From: an uncultured SAR324 cluster bacterium
GTDB lineage: Bacteria; SAR324; NAC60-12
DNA length: 64,000 nucleotides
Assembly: GCA_902575715.1 (NCBI GenBank)
Contig: CACGSI010000002.1
Location: 1-64,000 of the forward strand
Reading direction: 5' to 3'
In this document: piece after piece, positions 36,164-47,440 of the stretch
How the letters are laid out: each line of letters opens with the position of its first letter
Numbering within the stretch: the first letter of the stretch is position 1
Notes under the pieces: model-generated
Told to the model about the DNA's origin: nothing
What the model saw: only the letters and a program-made list of their open reading frames with translations
Databases searched by the model: none
Position numbers and translations under genes: made by a program

Positions 36164-37459
36164 ATGACTGTGAATATATCAGATATATTAGAAATTGTCT
36201 CTCAGCAAAATCAATGGAGAAGTAAAGAAACCATAAATCTTATTGCAAGTGAAAATGTTCAATCTGAAGCAGTAAAAAAAATTGAGATCAATGATTTCAT
36301 GGGAAGGTACGCTGAAGGTCATCCAAATACTCAAAATTTTGATAACAGATATTATGAGGGGACAAAATTCATTGACTTAATTGAAAGTAAGGCTACTCAA
36401 GAAATAATTCAGCTTGCAAATTGTCGTCAAGCCGATGTTCGTCCTATAAGTGGAAATGCTGCAAATACTGCTGTTGCTTTATCACTTTTAAGAGGAAACG
36501 ACAAAGTAATTGCAAATTCAATTGAAGTTGGAGGTCATATCAGTCATAGCCCAATTGGGGTAATTGGAAGAAGAATTCAAATAAGAGGGAAAGTTTTACA
36601 ACTTGGGCAAAAAAATTCAATTGATCTACACTATTGGCCCACTACAAAAGATGGCTATCACCTTAATATATCAAAAAGCATTGATTTAGTAGAGCAAATT
36701 TCTCCAAACATGGTCATTCTTGGAAAAAGTTTATTCCTCTTCCCGGAACCTGTTCGTGAAATTGCAGAGGTTTGTAGATTAAAGAATATTCCTATACTAT
36801 ATGATGGTGCACACGTACTTGGACTAATATTGGGGGAACAATTTCAAAATCCATTTCTCGAAGGCGCTCATCTAATCAATGCAAGCACACACAAAACATT
36901 TCCTGGACCGCAGAGAGGCATAATTTTAGGAAATATGTCCGATGATGAAGAAGAAAAATGGTGGAAAAAAATTGACAGGGGAGTAATGCCTGGTTCATCT
37001 AGTAGCCATCATTTACACACTTTACCTGGTTTGTTGGTAGCAATACGAGAAATGGCTGTACATGGAAAGAAATATGCCACTCAAACCATTGCTAATGCAA
37101 AAGCTTTGGGTAAAGCACTTAATGATCAAGGAGTACACGTTGAAGCAAAGGAATTTGGATTTACTGAAAGTCACCAATTAGCCCTAAATGTTAAAAATTT
37201 CGGAGTGGCTAGAGAATTAGCTAGATCTCTTGCTATAGAAAATAACATTATTACAAACTATAATATGCTACCAGGCGATATTGATCCAAAAAATCCCTCA
37301 GGACTAAGAATAGGAGTACAAGAATTGACTCGCAATGGGATGAAAGTAAATGAAATGGAGGAACTTGCAGAACTCATGAAAGCCGCTCTTTTAAGAAAAA
37401 AAGTTAAAAAAGAAGTAACCAAGCTAAGAAGCCGTTTTACGAAAATCCATTTTTCATAA
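36164..37459 (+). CDS. Serine hydroxymethyltransferase-like PLP enzyme
   Basis: This 431-aa PLP enzyme resembles serine hydroxymethyltransferase, which swaps a one-carbon unit between serine and glycine. The visible family motifs are INLIASENVQS, RYAEGHPNT, YYEGTKFIDLIE and the PLP lysine in NASTHKTFPGPQRG. That last stretch is of the archaeal-like STHKTFPGPQ type rather than the usual bacterial TTHKTLRGPRGG. It may be a divergent SHMT, an alpha-methylserine-type enzyme or a related aldolase. The gene follows hldE by 56 bases and converges with der. No folate-pathway neighbours are present. Confidence 0.75.
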   Translation: MTVNISDILEIVSQQNQWRSKETINLIASENVQSEAVKKIEINDFMGRYAEGHPNTQNFDNRYYEGTKFIDLIESKATQEIIQLANCRQADVRPISGNAANTAVALSLLRGNDKVIANSIEVGGHISHSPIGVIGRRIQIRGKVLQLGQKNSIDLHYWPTTKDGYHLNISKSIDLVEQISPNMVILGKSLFLFPEPVREIAEVCRLKNIPILYDGAHVLGLILGEQFQNPFLEGAHLINASTHKTFPGPQRGIILGNMSDDEEEKWWKKIDRGVMPGSSSSHHLHTLPGLLVAIREMAVHGKKYATQTIANAKALGKALNDQGVHVEAKEFGFTESHQLALNVKNFGVARELARSLAIENNIITNYNMLPGDIDPKNPSGLRIGVQELTRNGMKVNEMEELAELMKAALLRKKVKKEVTKLRSRFTKIHFS

Positions 37460-37489
37460 TTTAAATAAAATTTTTTAATTTTTTTTAAA

Positions 37490-38839
37490 TTATTTTTTCT
37501 TTCTCCAAATAAATTTTATTGGTGTTCCTTCAAATCCAAAATAACTTCTAAATTGGTTTGAAAAATACCTTTCATATGAAACATTAGTTTTATCAGGATT
37601 ATTTGTCATTAGGACAAATTTTGGAGGCGCAACACTGATTTGGTTACCGTAATATATTTTTGTTGGACGACCTGATTTAGAAGGTGGAGGATGACGATTA
37701 ACAATTTCATTCAAAATTGAATTTAGATCAGAAGTTTGAATTCGCCGAATATATTGTTTAAAAACTCTTAAAATTGTTTTATAAATACTGGGTATATTTT
37801 GACCAGTTTTTGCACTAACAAAAAGAATTGGCGCAAATTTAATGAAATTTAAACGAGTATGTAATTCTTCTTTAATTTGAGGACAATTTCTTAGATTGTT
37901 TTTTATTAAATCACATTTATTCATAATAATAATCATAGATTTACTTCGTTCGTAAGCATATCCTGCAATCTTCATTACTTGATCAGTTATTCCTTCTTTT
38001 GCATCTATTATTAAGAGAACTACATCTGACCTTTCTATTGATTTTAATGCAGAAACAATAGAAAAAGTTTCAATTTTATTTGAAACCTTTCCTCGTCTTC
38101 TAATTCCTGCCGTATCGACGAACATAAATTTTTTCCCGTTAAATTTATAATAACTATCGATGGCGTCTCTTGTCGTTCCAGAAATTGAATCCACAATCAT
38201 TCTATCTTCTTTCAATAAAGAATTAACTAAAGAAGATTTTCCAGCATTGGGCTTTCCAATAACAGAAACAGAAATATGATCTTGAAAAATTATTTTTTTT
38301 TCTACTGAATCAATACTATCTTCTTCTATTTTAAGAGGAATTTCCTTATTTATTTCTTCAAGCAAGGTATCAATTCCTTTATTATGTTCACAAGATATAG
38401 GAAATATTTTGTCAACACCTAGTCGAAACAAATCAAAGCTTTCCTTCTCCAAAATAGGATTATCTGCTTTATTTGCAACAACATATAAACAAGAATTTTT
38501 TTTCTCTGTTATAGTTCTATATAAATCACTATCACTCGGAGTCCATCCTTCTTGAGCATTTACTAAAAATAAAACACAATCAGCCTCTTCAACAGCAAAA
38601 AATGCCTGCTTTTTCATTTGTTTAATTAAAAAATCTTCTTCATGAAATTCGAATCCTCCCGTATCAATGACAACAAATTCAAATCCACGATATTTTGAAA
38701 TTCCGTAATTTCTATCACGAGTTACACCAGGGGATTTTTCCACTAATGCCAACCTATTTCCTACCAGTCTATTAAATAATGTCGATTTTCCTACGTTTGA
38801 ACGGCCAATTATTGCTATAATAGAATGAGAATTTGACAT
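37490..38839 (-). CDS. der: Ribosome assembly GTPase Der (EngA)
   Basis: Der (449 aa) is an essential GTPase with two tandem G domains that acts in 50S subunit assembly. G domain 1 has GRSNVGKST (about 12-20), DTGGFE and NKAD. G domain 2 has GKPNAGKSS, DSISGTTRDAID, DTAGIRRRG and NKCD. The C-terminal KH-like domain ends at KFIWRKKK. The length matches the family. The gene follows gyrB by 18 bases on the same strand and is the last of the dnaN-recF-gyrB-der run. Confidence 0.96.
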   Translation of the reverse strand: MSNSHSIIAIIGRSNVGKSTLFNRLVGNRLALVEKSPGVTRDRNYGISKYRGFEFVVIDTGGFEFHEEDFLIKQMKKQAFFAVEEADCVLFLVNAQEGWTPSDSDLYRTITEKKNSCLYVVANKADNPILEKESFDLFRLGVDKIFPISCEHNKGIDTLLEEINKEIPLKIEEDSIDSVEKKIIFQDHISVSVIGKPNAGKSSLVNSLLKEDRMIVDSISGTTRDAIDSYYKFNGKKFMFVDTAGIRRRGKVSNKIETFSIVSALKSIERSDVVLLIIDAKEGITDQVMKIAGYAYERSKSMIIIMNKCDLIKNNLRNCPQIKEELHTRLNFIKFAPILFVSAKTGQNIPSIYKTILRVFKQYIRRIQTSDLNSILNEIVNRHPPPSKSGRPTKIYYGNQISVAPPKFVLMTNNPDKTNVSYERYFSNQFRSYFGFEGTPIKFIWRKKK

Positions 38840-38857
38840 AGAATTTTTCTGAAAATA

Positions 38858-41281
<2,424 letters not shown>

Positions 41282-41296
41282 TTAGAACAGATTAAA

Positions 41297-42364
41297 TTAA
41301 CAAACCATTCCTTGCTGGATTTTGAAACATTTTCCAGGTAAAGGAAAGGATGGTTTTGATGTGGATGTAATAAATATTTGATTATTTATTTTTATTAAAA
41401 CATTAATTACATAATTTACCACCTCCTGATCCAATTCCGAAAAAAGGTCATCAAAGATCAAAACAGGGTGAAAATTATATTTCTCATATAGTAAACGATT
41501 AATAGTCATTTTTAAAGACAAATTAGTAATTCTAAACTCTCCTTGTGAAAAAAAATATTTATCTTTTTTCTCGTTAATCTTTAAAAAAAATTCATCTCGA
41601 TGGGGTCCTATAACAGAAAATCCCTTGTTTAATTCTTTTTGCATGATAGATGCAAGTTGCTGCAACAAATTATTTTCATCAAGATTGTTAGAATTTAATG
41701 AAGGTTCATATATTAAAGTCAAGTTTTCAGAACGCCCAGATAATTCCATAAAAAGATCATGTAAATAAAGATTTATTTGTTTTACAAATTCTTTTCTATG
41801 TTCCATCAATTTCTTTGCAGAACGAGCAAACATTTTATTCCAGATGGGGAGTTGATCGATATCTGCACTCCGTAATAACGCATTTTTATGAACAATTATT
41901 TTCTTAAATTCCTGAAGATCTTTAAAATATATAGGATTTAGAAAAGATATAATTTTATTAAAAAATTTTCGTCTTTCCTGAGGTGCATTTCTAAATAAAC
42001 TTACACTTTCCGGAGTAAATGCAAGAGCCATGAAAGAAAGAATATATTCTGAAACATGGTGGGATGGTGTCTTATCTATAAAAACTTGTCTGCCCTTTTT
42101 TGATATATTAATTTGAATAAAATGCTTAAAATCTTTACGATTTATAGAAGCATTTATAGATGCTTCTGATTTACAATTCTGAATTATATTAGAATTTTTA
42201 TTTGTTCTGAATGATTCTAAATTACACAAATAATTGATTGACTCTACTATGTTCGTCTTACCTTGACCATTTGAACCGTAAATCCAGTTTAAGTTTGGAG
42301 AAAGTTCTGTATTAAACTTACTATAGTTTCTAAATTGAAAGAGCTTTATGTTACTAATTTTCAT
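41297..42364 (-). CDS. recF: DNA replication and repair protein RecF
   Basis: RecF (355 aa) is an SMC-like ATPase that helps load RecA at gaps. Walker A GSNGQGKTN is at about 30-38, the RecF signature around FFNKIISFLNP and the region YVINVLI follow, with Walker B in LIFDDLFSELD. The length is normal. It sits between dnaN and gyrB, a conserved order in many bacteria near the origin. The gap to dnaN is 72 bases. Confidence 0.95.
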   Translation of the reverse strand: MKISNIKLFQFRNYSKFNTELSPNLNWIYGSNGQGKTNIVESINYLCNLESFRTNKNSNIIQNCKSEASINASINRKDFKHFIQINISKKGRQVFIDKTPSHHVSEYILSFMALAFTPESVSLFRNAPQERRKFFNKIISFLNPIYFKDLQEFKKIIVHKNALLRSADIDQLPIWNKMFARSAKKLMEHRKEFVKQINLYLHDLFMELSGRSENLTLIYEPSLNSNNLDENNLLQQLASIMQKELNKGFSVIGPHRDEFFLKINEKKDKYFFSQGEFRITNLSLKMTINRLLYEKYNFHPVLIFDDLFSELDQEVVNYVINVLIKINNQIFITSTSKPSFPLPGKCFKIQQGMVC

Positions 42365-42436
42365 GAATCCGTATCATAAAAACTGGGGAATTTTAGCACT
42401 CTCTTAAATCTCATACATGGATTTGAACCGGTCAAA

Positions 42437-43558
42437 CTACCACTCTACTCTTAATGGCATAATTACAGATAAAAATGATTCGTCTTTTGGAGATTTAATT
42501 ATAGTAGGGCTCATTTGGTTTTTAAAATTTAGCAATACTTCATCGTCCTCGATCACACCTAATACATCCAATAAATATCTTGAATTGAAACCTATTTGGA
42601 AATTATCTCCTTCATATGAGGCTTCAATTTCGTCAATTACTTCACCATAATCTGCTTTTTCACTTTCAAGTCTTAAAACTCCTTGTGATATAATTAATTT
42701 TACGGGTCTTAACTTTTCTATACTTATAGAAGAAACAATTCTTAATGAATTGATAAAAATTTCACGGTTAACCCTTATTTCCAAGTTATTATCTTTTGGT
42801 ATAATGGGATCACAATTAGGAAATTTACCTTCTATCAACCTTGTTTTATAGGTAATATTTTGTCCAGAAAATTGCATCACACGAGAGTCAAAGGAAATTT
42901 TTACTATTTTTCCAAACAGATCCGCTGTCCTCCTGACCTCTGTCAGAGCTTTCCTCGGAACAATAACTTCATTACCTTTTTCAAAAACTTGTTCGTCTAC
43001 AGATTTTATTACTTGAGCTAATCTATGTCCGTCAGTTGATATCCATCGAGTTTTTCCATCATTTGTAGAACTTAAACAAACTCCCATCAGATTCCTTCTG
43101 GATTCATTGGTCATAGCTGCAAATAGAGTCTTATCAATACAATTCTTGAAGTCCTCAACTGATATTGTCAAAAATTCTGGAAGTTTTTCCAATACTGTTT
43201 GTGGATATAAACCAACCTCAACTGATGGTAGCCGCAATTCTGTAGATCCACTAGTAATATATATCCATAATTGTTCATTCGACCTAATAAAAACTTTTTC
43301 ATCTCTTAATTCTTTTACAATATCAAAGATTTTTTTTGCATTAACACAAATACTCCCTGTCTCATTAATTTCTGCAGAAATTGTCTCTATTAAAGATAGC
43401 TCATAATCTGTTGAAGAAAATTCAACTTTATTATTTTCTCCATCAATTGTTCTAATTACAAAGTTAGAAAGTATAGGTTTTGCCGAACTTTTATCAACGA
43501 CAGAATTTATATTCTGTAATGTATTTGATAATAATTCTCTATTTAATGTAATTTCCAT
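42437..43558 (-). CDS. dnaN: DNA polymerase III sliding clamp (beta subunit)
   Basis: DnaN (373 aa) is the ring-shaped processivity clamp that tethers DNA polymerase III to DNA. Three clamp domains are visible. The start has LNRELLSNTLQNINSVVDKS; later marks are SSTDYELSL, WISTDGHRLAQV and the end SVIMPLRVEW, near the PMRL motif that lines the protein-binding cleft. The length is normal. It is the first gene of the minus-strand run dnaN-recF-gyrB-der. dnaA is not upstream; instead there is an AT-rich region and a phosphopantetheinyl transferase gene. Confidence 0.96.
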   Translation of the reverse strand: MEITLNRELLSNTLQNINSVVDKSSAKPILSNFVIRTIDGENNKVEFSSTDYELSLIETISAEINETGSICVNAKKIFDIVKELRDEKVFIRSNEQLWIYITSGSTELRLPSVEVGLYPQTVLEKLPEFLTISVEDFKNCIDKTLFAAMTNESRRNLMGVCLSSTNDGKTRWISTDGHRLAQVIKSVDEQVFEKGNEVIVPRKALTEVRRTADLFGKIVKISFDSRVMQFSGQNITYKTRLIEGKFPNCDPIIPKDNNLEIRVNREIFINSLRIVSSISIEKLRPVKLIISQGVLRLESEKADYGEVIDEIEASYEGDNFQIGFNSRYLLDVLGVIEDDEVLLNFKNQMSPTIIKSPKDESFLSVIMPLRVEW

Positions 43559-43817
43559 ATTTATATTATTAGTATTATTAGTATCATTAACAAAGTGTTT
43601 ATAATAACATAATTAGCTGAATTAATTGTGAAAAGATTGTTTAATTAATTGTTGAAAAATTGTTGAATAAATGTTAACGAACATTAACTTATCAAAATTA
43701 ATAGGAAAACCCAATAATAATTGTTAGCCAACAAATAAAAAATGTTTTGAAATAATTTATTAACAATTTACAAACAATATTAAAGTTAAATTTTTTGGAA
43801 ATAAAATTCAGATTTTT
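43559..43817. other. AT-rich region upstream of dnaN with phased short repeats; candidate origin or dnaN control region
   Basis: About 260 bases with almost no G or C. Four degenerate 9-mers related to ATTGTTGAA start at 43625, 43636, 43648 and 43659, that is every 11-12 bases, about one helical turn. Two 9-mers are one base off the DnaA-box consensus: TGTTTATAA near 43597 and TTATTAACA at 43757-43765. A short inverted repeat, AATGTT-AACG-AACATT, lies near 43670. No perfect DnaA box was seen, so an origin role is only suggested. Confidence 0.35.
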
Positions 43818-44489
43818 TCAATTTATATTTTTTATATAAGTGGATGTCAAAATGAAATTTTCTTTAACAGAAAAAAATCCTTTAAAATTGGGTTTAATTT
43901 CTAAAATATCAGAACAAGTACTAGAAAGTTTGAAATAAAATTCAGATTTTTCTTCATTGATGTAAACAGTAGCATCTTTAAATTTTATAATTTTTTTTGA
44001 AATAGGAAAAAAACACTTAAAAATTGATTCTTTAGCTGAGAAAATAATTCGAAGATTAAAATTTGCTTGTTCAGGTTGTAGTTGTTTTAACCAATTTAAT
44101 TCCTTATCTACACAAATAAATTTGCTTATATTGAAATTTATCTTTCTATCCAATTGTTCTAAATCTATACCAACACTTGAAACATCTTTATTCATTCCAA
44201 CAGCTGCGGCGGCTAGATTTCCAGAGTGAGTTATGCTACCACAAACTGATTTTGGCCAACATGGTTCACGTGTTTTATGATTTCTTAAAATAGGTTCTGA
44301 ATCTAATTTAAATTTTTTTAATGCCAAATGAGCAACTTTCCTACCTAAAACGAATTCATTTTTTCTTTTTTGAGATTTGAATAATTCTACTACTCTTTCT
44401 TCATCTTTATGAATTCTAACATTTTTTGTTGAATTGTAGTCTTTACAGATGAAACTTATCGTGTTTGGAAAGGGAGAAGAAAACATCAA
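43818..44489 (-). CDS. 4'-phosphopantetheinyl transferase (Sfp/EntD type)
   Basis: This 223-aa enzyme transfers phosphopantetheine from CoA to carrier proteins. The two conserved blocks are VGIDLEQL (about 112-119) and FSAKESIFKCFF (about 150-161), with the upstream GRKVAHLAL and SITHSG that also mark the family. The size fits the Sfp/EntD class, not the small AcpS. Which carrier protein it serves is not shown here, and no polyketide or peptide synthetase gene is in the window. Its ATG overlaps the stop of the barrel gene at 44486, so the two are probably cotranscribed. Confidence 0.85.
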   Translation of the reverse strand: MMFSSPFPNTISFICKDYNSTKNVRIHKDEERVVELFKSQKRKNEFVLGRKVAHLALKKFKLDSEPILRNHKTREPCWPKSVCGSITHSGNLAAAAVGMNKDVSSVGIDLEQLDRKINFNISKFICVDKELNWLKQLQPEQANFNLRIIFSAKESIFKCFFPISKKIIKFKDATVYINEEKSEFYFKLSSTCSDILEIKPNFKGFFSVKENFILTSTYIKNIN

Positions 44490-45145
44490 AAAGCAACCTG
44501 AATACCAACAGTTGTCATGCCTCCAGTATAATTTTTTTTGTCTATTGTATAGCTTCCTTGAAGAGAATTACTTTTTTTGCTAGTTAAGTCTAATTTTGAC
44601 AAAGACATAAAATGATATCCGAGATGAAACTCTATTGTATTCCAGAAAGGTAGTCCGATATGTAGGAATGTTTCTGAGACTGAAGTTTTAATTTCACTAC
44701 TATCCGGAGTTTGTTTGTTGTTTTGATATGTCTCCTCAATTGTTGTTTTAGTTTCCGCACCAGTGTTGAGATTGTCTTGACCAATTCCAATTCCAACTGA
44801 AATTGTTACAACAGGAAACGGTACGTAATAAAAAAAGTTTATTGTTTTTATTGTTGTATCAGTTGACAAATTTAAAGAAGAAGTACTTTCACTCATGTCG
44901 ATAATTTCTTGTTTATCTTTAAAGTTTATACTTGAATAACCAATATTTGGAAAAAATGGGACTGGATGAATAATGCCAAAAGAACCACCAGAGACACTTC
45001 CTGGAGCAGCAGAATAAGCAATTGCTACATCTGCTTTAAAACCCATGAATTGTGCAATTACATTGTTTGGTAATGTAAGTAGAATTACAAAAAAGTAAGA
45101 TAAAAAACGCAGTATTAGACAAAATTTTCTTATTTTTTTATACAA
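44486..45145 (-). CDS. Predicted outer-membrane barrel protein, divergent member of a tandem family
   Basis: The function is unknown. The 219-aa product has a hydrophobic leader ending near NVIAQ at about 32, then beta-strand sequence ending in GIQVAF, a terminal Phe. Its core (NFFYYVPFPVVTISVGIGIG) matches the IFYLLPIPIINLTLGIGTG of the next three genes, so it is the most divergent of four tandem relatives. A long hydrophilic loop of about 35 residues, rich in Thr, Glu and Ser, replaces the CxxC or Gly-rich loop of the others. It lies 13 bases after the next family member on the same strand and overlaps the phosphopantetheinyl transferase. Confidence 0.6.
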   Translation of the reverse strand: MYKKIRKFCLILRFLSYFFVILLTLPNNVIAQFMGFKADVAIAYSAAPGSVSGGSFGIIHPVPFFPNIGYSSINFKDKQEIIDMSESTSSLNLSTDTTIKTINFFYYVPFPVVTISVGIGIGQDNLNTGAETKTTIEETYQNNKQTPDSSEIKTSVSETFLHIGLPFWNTIEFHLGYHFMSLSKLDLTSKKSNSLQGSYTIDKKNYTGGMTTVGIQVAF

Positions 45146-45158
45146 TGCAAATATTTTT

Positions 45159-45686
45159 CTAGAAAGTGAAAGCTATCCCAATTCCTGTAACATTTCCGCT
45201 TAAATCAATTTTATTACCATTTTGATCTTTAGTGTTTTTAGCTGAAATAGAACGATAACTTAAGTGTATGTCAAAAAATGGTAAAATAGGCATACCAACA
45301 CTAGTATACCATTGGGATGCACTACCTTTTTTGAAACCTGATCCCCCTTCAATGTCTACATTTCCAGTTCCTATTCCAAGAGTTAAATTGATAATTGGGA
45401 TTGGAAGAAGGTAGAAAATATCAAACATTGTAGTAGCAATTTTTAAACTAGCATTATTTTTTACATTTGTTTTATAGCTTTCTATACCTAGACCTAAAGG
45501 TATAAAAGGTAATTTTGCATGCAAGAATGTACCACTTACTCCATCTGACTCTGCTACCGTATCATCAGCAATTGTGTGGGAAATTGGGACTCCTACACTT
45601 GCAGAAAGAATCTCTGCAGAAATATTTTTAATAAAAAGTGCGTTTGATATATAAATTGTAAATACAAAAAAAATAATTTTCTTCAT
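45159..45686 (-). CDS. Predicted small outer-membrane barrel protein, tandem family member
   Basis: The function is unknown. The 175-aa product has a signal peptide (about 1-24, ISNALFIKNISAE) and then paired strands. Family landmarks are VGVPISHTI, IFYLLPIPIINLTLGIGTG, KKGSASQWYTSVGMP, FFDIHLSYRSI and the end LSGNVTGIGIAFTF. The end with a terminal Phe is typical of BAM substrates. The loop before KKGS has Gly and Ser (EGGSGF) where two relatives have Cys pairs. The start has no strong SD. The four genes probably arose by duplication; a small porin, adhesin or receptor role are all possible. Confidence 0.65.
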   Translation of the reverse strand: MKKIIFFVFTIYISNALFIKNISAEILSASVGVPISHTIADDTVAESDGVSGTFLHAKLPFIPLGLGIESYKTNVKNNASLKIATTMFDIFYLLPIPIINLTLGIGTGNVDIEGGSGFKKGSASQWYTSVGMPILPFFDIHLSYRSISAKNTKDQNGNKIDLSGNVTGIGIAFTF

Positions 45687-46017
45687 TTTGAATCCATTCT
45701 AAAGTTATTTGTTACTTGCATTATAACCTATAAAATAATTATTTGAAAGTAATGACGCATATAAAAATTGATATTTCCTTTTTAACTCTTAATTATAAAA
45801 AAAAGTAAATAAAAATTGATGTCGGATTTGTAATGTAAATTTCTTTAATTTTGATAGGGAGATAAAATAATTTTTAGACTATAAAATTTACAAGAAACTA
45901 ATTTTTGTAATGGAAAGAAATAAATTTTCACTTTTTTAAATTTTTAATTCGTTTATTTATTATTTTAATTTAGAAAAAAGGTTTGGTATTTAAAAGATAA
46001 TATAGCAAAAAAAATTT
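45687..46017. other. Intergenic region between barrel-family genes
   Basis: About 330 AT-rich bases separate two tandem family genes on the minus strand. No coding frame or RNA gene was recognised, and no GC-rich hairpin. It probably holds the promoter of the gene at 45159-45686. Confidence 0.5.
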
Positions 46018-46659
46018 CTATTCTTCATCATCATAATCTTCATCGCCATAATCGTCTTCATCTCCTTCCCCTAATAATTTCAATGCTAAACCGATCCCTA
46101 TTACGTTTCCACTATTATCATCTATTTGGTCTGTGTATTTGTTTATTATTTTATTTGAGGTGATAGAACGATAGCTGATATGAATATCTAATGATCCAAT
46201 TATTTGAAACCCAAAACTTGTATACCATTGAGAAGCAGAACCCTTTTTGTAGTAGGTAGAGCATACGGTACAATCATATTCTGTAGTGCCCATTCCTACA
46301 CCAACAATTATATTTAACATACGTATCGGAAGTTGATAGAAAATATTTGTCATATTAGTCTTCAAACCAGCATCATATTTTTCTTTCCAACAACCGTTAC
46401 AGTTACCGGTCTTAAATTTTGTTGTATAACTATCTATACCAAAACCTATATCGTAAGTTGAAAGGATTCCTAGAAAAAAACCTTTGGTTTTATCTGCTAC
46501 ATTTCCATATGATTGCTTTCCATAAATACCACTGACTTCGTCATGCACAAAACCATTTATACTATGCGATGATGGAATCCCGTAGCTTATAGAAATTGCT
46601 TGAAGTGATTGGTTATAAAAAACAAAATTAATTATTGATAAAAATAAAATTTTTTTCAT
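46018..46659 (-). CDS. Tandem barrel-family protein with CxxC loops and an acidic C-terminal tail
   Basis: The function is unknown. The product of about 213 aa shares the family core: a signal peptide (MKKILFLSIINF to SLQA), IPSSHSI, NIFYQLPIRMLNIIVGVGMG, KKGSASQWYTSFG and LDIHISYRSI. Two Cys pairs, CNGC and CTVC, sit in predicted loops. Unlike its relatives it does not stop at the last strand (GIGLALKL) but runs on into an acidic tail, GEGDEDDYGDEDYDDEE. The start is the ATG at 46659, which aligns with the MKK start of its relatives. A longer frame from a TTG at 46683 is less likely. Confidence 0.65.
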   Translation of the reverse strand: MKKILFLSIINFVFYNQSLQAISISYGIPSSHSINGFVHDEVSGIYGKQSYGNVADKTKGFFLGILSTYDIGFGIDSYTTKFKTGNCNGCWKEKYDAGLKTNMTNIFYQLPIRMLNIIVGVGMGTTEYDCTVCSTYYKKGSASQWYTSFGFQIIGSLDIHISYRSITSNKIINKYTDQIDDNSGNVIGIGLALKLLGEGDEDDYGDEDYDDEE

Positions 46660-46849
46660 TTTTGGATACAGAATAATCCCCAAAATAAATATGCAAAGAC
46701 CTACAAACTTCGGTTAGAAAGAAGGCAACAAGTTGCTACAAATTTATTTTAAGAAATATTTTTAAAAACTATTTTGAAAATAAAGGGTATTTTTTAGTTT
46801 ATTAATACCCTTTAATATTATTTTAAGTTAGTTAAGTTCGATCATTTTT

Positions 46850-47395
46850 TTAAAAATTAAATGCTATTCCAACTCCTGTCACATTTCCACTTAAATCAAG
46901 TTTTGTCGTAGAACCATCATTGTTTTTTTGTTCAACGTTTTTTGAATTAATTGACCTGTAACTCAAGTGAATGTCAAAAAATGGAATAATTGGCATTCCG
47001 ATGCTTGTATACCATTGAGTCAATGATCCTTTTTTATACACACTATCACATCCATTACATTCTATTTTTTGGTTTCCAGTACCAAGACCTAATACTAAGT
47101 TTATTATCGGGATAGGTAGTTGATAGAATATGTTGTATACATCTGTTGCTACTTTTGGGGTTGCGTTTTTTACTACTGATTTGTAGCTATCCATACCAAT
47201 TCCTATAGCGAATGGTAATTGGATACCTATAAGATATCCGCTAGTACTTTCAGTTTCGAGAGTAGTCTCTCCGCCAGTTTTACCTGTAACAGTATAAGAC
47301 ATTGGTACACCAACACTTATTGAAAATGCTGAAGCATAATTACTAAATAAAAATAAACAAGCTACTGAAATAAAAATTAAGGAAATCTTCTTCAT
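46850..47395 (-). CDS. Predicted small outer-membrane barrel protein, tandem family member with CxxC loop
   Basis: The function is unknown. The 181-aa product has a signal peptide (about 1-22, SNYASA) and the family core: VGVPMSYTV, NIFYQLPIPIINLVLGLGTG, CNGCDSVYKKGS, QWYTSIGMPIIPFF, LSYRSINSKN and the end VTGVGIAFNF with terminal Phe. The CNGC pair is shared with the gene at 46018 and may be a disulphide or metal site at the surface. GGAGG lies directly upstream of the ATG (CCTCC at 47400-47404), the best ribosome binding site of the four. It is probably the first gene of the set. Confidence 0.7.
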   Translation of the reverse strand: MKKISLIFISVACLFLFSNYASAFSISVGVPMSYTVTGKTGGETTLETESTSGYLIGIQLPFAIGIGMDSYKSVVKNATPKVATDVYNIFYQLPIPIINLVLGLGTGNQKIECNGCDSVYKKGSLTQWYTSIGMPIIPFFDIHLSYRSINSKNVEQKNNDGSTTKLDLSGNVTGVGIAFNF

Positions 47396-47440
47396 AATCC
47401 TCCATTTAGAGAAGTTTTTAATGCAGAAGAGTTAGTCAAG

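Noticed and set aside
42419..42429. GGATTTGAACC, which in reverse complement looks like a tRNA T-arm (GGTTCAAATCC)
   Set aside because: The bases that would form the anticodon and D arms are the end of dnaN, and no cloverleaf could be drawn. It is a chance match in the dnaN-recF gap.
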